Source: an uncultured Alphaproteobacteria bacterium
GTDB lineage: Bacteria; Pseudomonadota; Alphaproteobacteria; Minwuiales; Minwuiaceae
Assembly: GCA_913064755.1 (NCBI GenBank)
Contig: CAJYBQ010000111.1
Span: 1-8,579 of the forward strand
Direction: 5' to 3'
Length of the DNA stretch: 8,579 nt
The translations under genes were made by a program, and so were the position numbers. How positions within the stretch are numbered: position 1 is the first letter of the stretch; each line of letters opens with the position of its first letter. The notes under the pieces were generated by a model. The model made no database searches and was not told the DNA's origin. It worked only from the letters and a program-made list of their open reading frames with translations. This document shows positions 1-4,838 of this stretch, one piece after another.

Positions 1-1612
1 CGTGCCCGAAGCGGGTGACGCTGGCCATGGAGCGGGGAGCGAGCGGATGCGCACGGCGGAGGGCCGGCCTGCTGGCCAGTTCGGTCAGGGGCTCTGCTCC
101 GGCTGGCGGGGCAGTGGCAGCGCCGGGGTCATGCCCGGAGCAGACCGCTGAAACCATCGCCTTGATTTCCTGATCCTCGACCGTAGCGCGAACCCGGCTC
201 GCGGGAATGCGCAAAATGCACTTGGTGCCGTTGCCGAATTCGCTGTCGACCTGCAACATGCCACCGTGCAGGGCCGCGAACCTGTGGGAGATCGGCAGGC
301 CCAGGCCGGCGCCGTCGCCGCGACTGACCCAGTTGTTGCCGATGGACCCGAAGGGCTCCCGTGCGCGGGCCAGCTGTTCCGGCGTCATGCCGCGGCCGTT
401 GTCGCGGATGGTGAACAGGACGCCATCGCGGGGATGCAGGGATACCAGCAGGCTCACCTCGCCGCCGTCCGGGGTGTGGCGAATGGCATTCGACAAGAGG
501 TTGATCAGGACCTGCACGATCAGCCGTTCGTCGACATGCAGCACCAGTCGCTCGAACGCGGTATCGGCGGAAAACCGCACGCCGCTGCGCGCGGCCCTTT
601 CGGCGAACAACAGCTTGCAGCGACCCAGCAGGGTGCCGACGGCAACATCGCTCTCGCGAATCTCCTCCGACCCAGCATCGATGCGCGAGATGTCGAGGAC
701 ATCGTTGATGATCGCCATCAGGTGATTGCCGCTGTCGCTGATCGCGCCGACGTATTCCACGTATTTCTTGTGACCGACCGGGCCGAAGGTCTCCGTCTGT
801 ATCATGTCGGCAAACCCGATGATGGCATTCAGCGGGGTTCGCAGTTCATGGCTCATGTTGGCGATGAAACGGGACTTGGCATCGCTGGCATTGCGTGATT
901 CCAGTGCCAGTTGCCGGTTCTCGACCTGTTTCGCGATCAGGAACCTGAGGTCCCTGTGTCCGATGATGATCATCAGCCAGACAAAGATGATGTAGGGCAC
1001 TGACAGGCAGTTCAGCGCCAGCGCGATCTCCGGGTACTGCCATGAAAGCGCGATCAGGCCCGGCAGCATGGATGTGATGAAGAACAGGAACGCCGCCACC
1101 GGGGCCGGGTTCAGCAACGCGGCGGCGACGAGGGATGTTCCGAAGGCAGCGAGCACGATCACGATTATTTCCGGGGCGGTCACGATCGGCGCGCAGAGCA
1201 CGATGATGCTGCCCCAGTAGGATCCGGCGAGCACGGCCATCACCGCCGCCTTCTTGAAACTGCGACCCGACACGGAGGCCGGGCGCGGCCGATGCCGGTT
1301 GCGCCACCAGCCGTAGATCTGCACGATCGCGAACAGCTGCCCGATCAGGCACCACGGGCCGAGGATCAGGGCCAGTTCGTCCTGCCAGAGGCCGATGCAG
1401 ACGGCGATCGGGTTGATGCAGGACGCAACGCCGCCGAACAGCTGGTTGCGGTTCAGGCGCATGACCCTTTCGATGTCGAATTCCCTGCGCGTTTCCGGCG
1501 TCAGTTCCGGTCCGTTGTTCCAGAGATTCAGAAGCCAGCTGCGCAAAACCGATATCTTTCCAGGTTCGTAGTAAGTGGCGCGCGGAACCGGCGAGGTTTC
1601 GGATTCGCGCAT
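1..1612 (-). CDS. Membrane-bound sensor histidine kinase (3' end outside window)
   Basis: Reading from an ATG at 1612 leftwards, the frame stays open to the edge: at least 537 residues and no stop. Residues about 58-217 hold roughly six hydrophobic segments (near 60-78, 80-100, 122-143, 146-166, 171-190, 196-217) without a large periplasmic loop. A charged linker (220-245) leads to a HisKA domain whose H-box MSHELRTPLN carries the phospho-acceptor His255. The HATPase domain follows: N-box NLLSNAIRH (371-379), G1 DNGRGM (404-409), G2 GAGLGL (434-439), ending near 470. It should autophosphorylate at the inner membrane and pass phosphate to a response regulator, which is not in the window. The HisKA helix resembles alphaproteobacterial PleC/DivJ-type kinases, but no PAS domain is seen, so I give no gene name. 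After the ATPase comes an Ala/Pro/Arg-rich tail of at least 65 residues that could lead to another domain. A TGA lies upstream in the same frame. The kinase family is certain; the signal is unknown. Confidence 0.93.
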   Translation of the reverse strand, partial: MRESETSPVPRATYYEPGKISVLRSWLLNLWNNGPELTPETRREFDIERVMRLNRNQLFGGVASCINPIAVCIGLWQDELALILGPWCLIGQLFAIVQIYGWWRNRHRPRPASVSGRSFKKAAVMAVLAGSYWGSIIVLCAPIVTAPEIIVIVLAAFGTSLVAAALLNPAPVAAFLFFITSMLPGLIALSWQYPEIALALNCLSVPYIIFVWLMIIIGHRDLRFLIAKQVENRQLALESRNASDAKSRFIANMSHELRTPLNAIIGFADMIQTETFGPVGHKKYVEYVGAISDSGNHLMAIINDVLDISRIDAGSEEIRESDVAVGTLLGRCKLLFAERAARSGVRFSADTAFERLVLHVDERLIVQVLINLLSNAIRHTPDGGEVSLLVSLHPRDGVLFTIRDNGRGMTPEQLARAREPFGSIGNNWVSRGDGAGLGLPISHRFAALHGGMLQVDSEFGNGTKCILRIPASRVRATVEDQEIKAMVSAVCSGHDPGAATAPPAGAEPLTELASRPALRRAHPLAPRSMASVTRFGH

Positions 1613-1617
1613 GAATG

Positions 1618-1634
1618 GCAGGAAAGCATCCTGC
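1618..1634 (-). promoter_or_regulatory. Hairpin just upstream of the kinase start codon
   Basis: Read on the minus strand, GCAGGA and TCCTGC form a perfect 6-bp stem around a 5-nt loop, ending five bases before the kinase ATG at 1612. The only Shine-Dalgarno-like bases nearby (AGGA) lie in the 5' arm. In mRNA the stem could hinder ribosome access, but this is inferred from sequence alone. Confidence 0.4.
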
Positions 1635-1662
1635 GCGTTAAGAATCTGATAAACCCGGTCTG

Positions 1663-1678
1663 ACCTGACGTGTCAGGT
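1663..1678. promoter_or_regulatory. Perfect 16-bp dyad between kinase gene and hemH, candidate operator
   Basis: ACCTGACGTGTCAGGT has 7-bp arms around a 2-bp centre and lies in the 89-bp gap between the divergent kinase and hemH genes, 24 bp before the hemH start. Its size and position suit a dimeric repressor. The pattern TGA-N9-TCA reported for RirA iron boxes can be read at 1661-1675, but it is centred off the dyad axis, so I do not assign a regulator. No convincing -35/-10 pair is visible in this gap. Confidence 0.5.
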
Positions 1679-1688
1679 AGTGGCAATG

Positions 1689-1694
1689 AAGGGG
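1689..1694 (+). promoter_or_regulatory. Ribosome binding site deciding the hemH TTG start
   Basis: AAGGGG lies seven bases before TTG at 1702. No ATG exists in the hemH frame upstream of the conserved N-terminus, so this site is the main support for the rare TTG start. An 8-codon frame (ATG at 1686, TGA at 1707-1709) overlaps both the site and the start codon. Confidence 0.65.
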
Positions 1695-1701
1695 CAAGAA
1701 T

Positions 1702-2733
1702 TTGACTGAGAACGCCAATCTGCCAAGCGGGCACCCGGCAGTGAATACGGGGCGCATCGGCGTCCTGCTGGTCAATCTCGGCACGCCCGACGGGACTGAC
1801 GTGCCTGCGATCCGCCGCTACCTGCGGGAATTCCTCAGCGACCGGCGGGTGATCGAGGTGCCGAAGGTGATCTGGTGGTTCATCCTGAACCTGTTCATCG
1901 TCACCTTCCGGTCCCCGAAGACCGCCAGGGCCTATGCCAAGATCTGGCGCAAGGAGAGTGATGAGTCCCCGCTGCGCTATTACACCCGCCAGCAGGGGGA
2001 GGCCCTGGCCGCCCGCTTTGCCGGGGAGGGGAACGTCATCGTCGACTGGGCCATGCGGTACGGGAAGCCGTCGATACCAGCCCAGCTGACGGCGTTGAAG
2101 GATGCGGGGGCCGAACGCATCCTGGTCTTCCCGCTCTATCCCCAGTACAGCGCCACAACGACGGCAACCGTGGTGGACAAGGTGGCGGATACGCTGCGTG
2201 AGATGCGCTGGCAGCCGACCTTGCGGTTCGTGCCGCCCTACCACGATGACCCGGCCTATATCGATGCACTGGCGGCCTCCGTCAGGGCGGCCGGGCTTGG
2301 CTCGGCTTCCGATGGCACGGTGCTGCTGGCATCGTTCCACGGCCTGCCGCAGGCCTATTTCGACAAGGGTGATCCGTACCATTGCCATTGCCACAAGACT
2401 GCAGGACTTCTGCGTGAAAGCCTGGGTCTCGGCCCGGACGGGCTGCGCCTCAGTTTCCAGAGTCGCTTCGGACCCAAGGCCTGGCTGCAGCCCTATACCG
2501 ATGTGACACTGGAGGAACTGGCCGCGGCGGGTCACACCAGCGTCGCTGTCATGACGCCGGGTTTCGCGTCGGATTGCGTTGAAACGCTTGAGGAAATCTC
2601 CATCGAGGGCCGGGCAACCTTCATGGCCGCGGGCGGGAAGGATTTCCACATGCTGCCCTGCCTCAACGATACGACAGAACATGTCGACATGCTGGAGACC
2701 ATCACCCGGCGCGAACTGTCAGGCTGGCTCTGA
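1702..2733 (+). CDS. hemH: Ferrochelatase (protohaem ferro-lyase)
   Basis: Inserts ferrous iron into protoporphyrin IX, the last step of protohaem synthesis, normally at the cytoplasmic face of the inner membrane. The 343 residues match the usual bacterial length. N-terminal VLLVNLGTPD (21-30), the catalytic histidine in SFHGLP (His213), the SFQSRFG segment (251-257) and the acidic DCVETLEEI segment (291-299, Glu294) are all present, as is the hydrophobic lip near 57-69 (WWFILNLF). Cysteines 228 and 230 in PYHCHCHK, plus C292 and C320, could bear on a cluster; some alphaproteobacterial ferrochelatases carry [2Fe-2S]. The start is TTG at 1702, with AAGGGG at 1689-1694 as ribosome binding site at good spacing. 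A GTG at 1741 is an alternative but has no such site. The gene is divergent from the kinase and probably has its own promoter. Confidence 0.96.
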   Translation: MTENANLPSGHPAVNTGRIGVLLVNLGTPDGTDVPAIRRYLREFLSDRRVIEVPKVIWWFILNLFIVTFRSPKTARAYAKIWRKESDESPLRYYTRQQGEALAARFAGEGNVIVDWAMRYGKPSIPAQLTALKDAGAERILVFPLYPQYSATTTATVVDKVADTLREMRWQPTLRFVPPYHDDPAYIDALAASVRAAGLGSASDGTVLLASFHGLPQAYFDKGDPYHCHCHKTAGLLRESLGLGPDGLRLSFQSRFGPKAWLQPYTDVTLEELAAAGHTSVAVMTPGFASDCVETLEEISIEGRATFMAAGGKDFHMLPCLNDTTEHVDMLETITRRELSGWL

Positions 2734-2751
2734 TACCGGACCCGTCGCCTT

Positions 2752-2813
2752 GGCCCGTGGCGGTGCATCGGTGGTGGGCGTGGTCCCTGTCCGGGCCTAT
2801 CATGCCGATGCAC
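2752..2813. repeat. Inverted repeat between hemH and the LysR gene
   Basis: GTGCATCGG (2763-2771) and CCGATGCAC (2805-2813) are perfect 9-bp inverted copies 33 bases apart. A second pair, GGCCCG (2752-2757) and CGGGCC (2792-2797), interleaves with them, so the two stems cannot form as simple nested hairpins. No T-run follows, so this is not an obvious intrinsic terminator. It may end hemH transcription, be a regulator site ahead of the LysR gene, or be chance in GC-rich DNA. Confidence 0.35.
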
Positions 2814-2838
2814 GCAATCACCGGGGGCAGGTCTGAGA

Positions 2839-3726
2839 ATGGCGGAGCGGCTGCCATCACTGAAATCGCTGGAGGTCTTCGTCCACGCCGGGCAGGGCCT
2901 CAGCTTCGGCCAGACAGCCCTTGCCATGGGCCTGAGTCCCTCCGCGGTCAGCCGCCGCATCCGCGCACTGGAACAGGAACTCGGCCTGGCGCTGTTTGTC
3001 CGCCACGGCAAGTCGGTCTCGCTCACGGCAGGCGGCGCGCAATACCTGGCCGATCTCTCGCCGGCCTTTGCCGCCATTCGCAGCGCCACGGATGCCCTGT
3101 CCGCGTCGGGTGGGCGGCTGGTGATCACGGCGCCGCAGTCCTTCGCCGTCAACTGGCTGATACCGCGGCTGCCGTCCTTGCGGTCGCGGCATCCGGAGAT
3201 CGACATCGACATCGACGTCAGCGAGGACATCACCGGTCGGCACGCGGACAATTTCGACATCGGCATCTTCCTGTCGCGTCGGGCCTGGCCGGACCGCCAC
3301 GTGGAGCAACTGGTGCCCATCACCGTGTTTCCGGTCTGCAGTCCCGCGCTGGCGTCAGGACTGGACGATCCATCGCAATTGTCGCGGCAGACCCTTTTGC
3401 ACGTCCGGCAGTTGCCGCACGCTTGGGACGAGTGGCTGGACCAGGTCGGGCATGGGGACGTCTCCCGGGCACCGGAGCGCAGGAAGGACATGCGCTTCAA
3501 CGATGTGCAACTGGCCCTGGAGGCGGCGCAGCGCGGCATCGGCGTGGCGATCGGCGCCGATATCGTCGTGTCGGGGCACCTGGCGCAGGGCGTGCTGGTG
3601 GCACCTTTCCGTGAACGTGTCGCCAGTGCCTTCAGTTACCAGCTTGTCTGCGCCCGATCACGCCTGCGCGACCCGGAAGTGGTCAACTTCCGGCGCTGGA
3701 TCAGGGACAGCATCCTGGCTTCCTGA
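2839..3726 (+). CDS. LysR-type transcriptional regulator, GcvA-like
   Basis: A DNA-binding regulator of 295 residues, the normal size for the LysR family. The N-terminal winged helix-turn-helix covers about 8-66, with the recognition region SFGQTALAMGLSPSAVSRR (22-40) followed by the typical IRALEQELG and LFVR segments. The effector-binding domain starts near 93; NWLIPRLPSLRSRHPEIDI (105-123) is typical of the GcvA-like branch. The start is ATG at 2839, 105 bp after hemH, with the purine-rich GGGGGCAGG (2823-2831) upstream. The gene reads in the same direction as the hydratase pair beginning 97 bp downstream, and a T-N11-A palindrome lies immediately after its stop codon, so I infer that it controls those two genes. 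The effector is unknown, probably a metabolite of the hydratase pathway. Family confidence is high; target confidence is moderate. Confidence 0.93.
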   Translation: MAERLPSLKSLEVFVHAGQGLSFGQTALAMGLSPSAVSRRIRALEQELGLALFVRHGKSVSLTAGGAQYLADLSPAFAAIRSATDALSASGGRLVITAPQSFAVNWLIPRLPSLRSRHPEIDIDIDVSEDITGRHADNFDIGIFLSRRAWPDRHVEQLVPITVFPVCSPALASGLDDPSQLSRQTLLHVRQLPHAWDEWLDQVGHGDVSRAPERRKDMRFNDVQLALEAAQRGIGVAIGADIVVSGHLAQGVLVAPFRERVASAFSYQLVCARSRLRDPEVVNFRRWIRDSILAS

Positions 3727-3727
3727 T

Positions 3728-3742
3728 TTGCGCTGAGCGCAA
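3728..3742. promoter_or_regulatory. LysR-type operator candidate (T-N11-A palindrome)
   Basis: TTGCGCTGAGCGCAA is a perfect dyad with 7-bp arms and one central base. Inside it is T-GCGCTGAGCGC-A, the classical T-N11-A core of LysR-type binding sites. It starts one base after the LysR stop codon and about 80 bp before the hydratase genes, where an activator site would be expected. TAATAT at 3754-3759 could be a -10 box just downstream, with no good -35, as is common at activated promoters. Confidence 0.6.
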
Positions 3743-3753
3743 TTCACCGCCAG

Positions 3754-3759
3754 TAATAT
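3754..3759 (+). promoter_or_regulatory. Possible -10 box for the hydratase operon
   Basis: TAATAT is a close match to TATAAT, in the only AT-rich stretch before the hydratase genes and 11 bp after the palindrome. The -35 position has no consensus match, which would fit dependence on the LysR-type regulator. The case rests on position and composition only. Confidence 0.3.
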
Positions 3760-3764
3760 CGTTT

Positions 3765-3780
3765 GTCCGCAAGCGCGGAC
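3765..3780. repeat. Second inverted repeat before the hydratase operon
   Basis: GTCCGC-AAGC-GCGGAC is a perfect 6-bp stem with a 4-nt loop, 22 bp after the T-N11-A palindrome. It would lie near the transcription start if TAATAT is the -10 box. It could be a second regulator site or a 5'-leader hairpin. No T-run follows, so it is not an intrinsic terminator for the LysR gene. Confidence 0.4.
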
Positions 3781-3823
3781 CGGGCCTACCGTTCCCTCGC
3801 GAGACAACCAAGGGGAGGGCAGG

Positions 3824-4318
3824 ATGAGCGAGACATCATCGGCGTTCAGCGCTGAGGATTTCGACTACGACTTCTGGAAGGACGCGGAAAAGCGCGCGGG
3901 CTGGGACGACCTGGAACCGGGGGAGGTGGTCGCATCGCGGCCGGTCACCATCACCGCCGAGATCATCCAGCGCTATGCCCGGTCCATCGGCGACGAGAAC
4001 CCGCTGTATTTCGATGAGGAATACGCGAAGACGACCCGCTTCGGCGGATTGATCTCCCCGCCCAGCATCCACGCATTGTTCCTGTTCGCCTGCACGACGC
4101 ATGACCATTTCATGCGCACGCCCGGCACGGTGAACATGGGGCAGAACTGGTGGATCCAGCATCCGGTGCGGCCCGGCGACACCATCACCCTGACCGCGCG
4201 CTGCCTGGACAAGGTGATCCGCAAGGGCAACACCTTTGCCATCCACGACAACGTATTCAGCAACCAGCATGGCCAGGTCGTCTGTTCTGGCCGCGGCTGG
4301 ACCATGCGTCCGTATTGA
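3824..4318 (+). CDS. MaoC-like hot-dog protein, FAS1-type dehydratase N-domain (probable structural subunit)
   Basis: A 164-residue protein of the MaoC dehydratase N-terminal (FAS1-like) type. The segment YARSIGDENPLYFDEEYA (51-68) followed by FGGLISPPS (73-81) corresponds to the hydratase-2 motif that normally reads G-D-x-N-P-[LIV]-H. Asp57 and Asn59 are present, but the usual catalytic His is Tyr62, suggesting an inactive or modified site. RPGDTI (116-121) matches the PGDT turn of the family. The start is ATG at 3824 behind a strong AAGGGGAGGG site. The next gene, 13 bp downstream, keeps the Asp and His, so the two probably form one heteromeric enoyl-CoA (or acyl-ACP) hydratase, as in the mycobacterial HadA/HadB arrangement. 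The substrate cannot be told from sequence. An alternative is that each works alone as a homodimer. Confidence 0.88.
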   Translation: MSETSSAFSAEDFDYDFWKDAEKRAGWDDLEPGEVVASRPVTITAEIIQRYARSIGDENPLYFDEEYAKTTRFGGLISPPSIHALFLFACTTHDHFMRTPGTVNMGQNWWIQHPVRPGDTITLTARCLDKVIRKGNTFAIHDNVFSNQHGQVVCSGRGWTMRPY

Positions 4319-4331
4319 GGGAGACAGCACG

Positions 4332-4778
4332 ATGACAGCAACATTCTCTTATGCGGACATCGACATCGGACATGCCTTCGATGGTGTCAGGGTGGATGTG
4401 ACGCGGGAAATGATCAAGGAGTTCGCCATGGCGTCCTTCGACAACAACCCGCTGCACTGGGACGACGATTTCATCGCCGAAACGACGTTCGCCAATGGCA
4501 AGAAGTTCGACACCGTCATCGGCCACGGCCTGATGACCTATTCCCTGATGGTGCGGACGATGACGGACTGGCTCTGGCCCGACAATGGCAACCACCGCCG
4601 CCTCGAGACCCGGTTCCGCAGCCCGGTCTATCCCGGCGACACGATCCAGGTGAGGGTCGAGGTGCAGGACAAGCGGGAAACGCGGAAGGGCAAGTGGCTC
4701 GTCTGCGGCCTGACGGTCACGAACCAGCGCAACGAGATCGTCTCGACCGGCGATGCCCTGGCCGAAGTCCTGAACTGA
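4332..4778 (+). CDS. MaoC-family (R)-type enoyl hydratase, probable catalytic subunit
   Basis: A 148-residue single hot-dog-domain protein. FDNNPLHWD (36-44) holds the expected catalytic pair Asp37 and His42, and GHGLMTYSLM (64-73) matches the glycine-rich helix start of the family. YPGDTIQV (100-107) is the conserved turn, and its C-terminal half aligns with that of the preceding gene (PGDTI, DK, RKG, TNQ). It should hydrate a trans-2-enoyl thioester or dehydrate the matching (R)-3-hydroxy thioester. I choose ATG at 4332 because GAGGGAGA lies just upstream (4318-4325); the in-frame ATG at 4236 lies deep inside the preceding gene. It is probably co-transcribed with that gene (13-bp gap). No CoA ligase, transferase or acyl-CoA dehydrogenase is in the window to suggest a pathway. 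Confidence 0.9.
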   Translation: MTATFSYADIDIGHAFDGVRVDVTREMIKEFAMASFDNNPLHWDDDFIAETTFANGKKFDTVIGHGLMTYSLMVRTMTDWLWPDNGNHRRLETRFRSPVYPGDTIQVRVEVQDKRETRKGKWLVCGLTVTNQRNEIVSTGDALAEVLN

Positions 4779-4802
4779 AGGATGCACCGGGGTCCGGTCG
4801 GG

Positions 4803-4820
4803 GGGCAGCGCGCCCTGCCC
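4803..4820. terminator. GC-rich hairpin between the convergent hydratase and parE genes
   Basis: GGGCAG-CGCGCC-CTGCCC is a perfect 6-bp stem with a 6-nt loop, in the 60-bp gap where the two transcripts meet. There is no T-run on either side, so it is not a textbook intrinsic terminator. It may slow polymerase or protect 3' ends from both directions. Confidence 0.4.
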
Positions 4821-4838
4821 GGGTCCCGGATATCCGCC

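Noticed and set aside
266..898. 210-codon open frame on the plus strand
   Set aside because: It is antisense to the kinase's HisKA and ATPase domains, whose motifs are intact on the minus strand. Its translation shows no recognisable domain.
1661..1675. RirA-type iron box TGA-N9-TCA before hemH
   Set aside because: The short pattern occurs often by chance and is centred about 2.5 bp off the axis of the perfect dyad, so the dyad explains the site better.
1528..2682. 384-codon open frame on the minus strand
   Set aside because: It lies opposite nearly all of hemH and crosses the control region into the kinase gene. Long antisense frames are common in GC-rich DNA, and hemH has clear catalytic motifs.
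2532..3539. 335-codon open frame on the minus strand, and a 285-codon plus-strand frame at 2757-3614
   Set aside because: Both overlap the LysR gene in other frames, and their compositions (Arg, Ser, Ala, Gly-rich) are typical of shadow frames.
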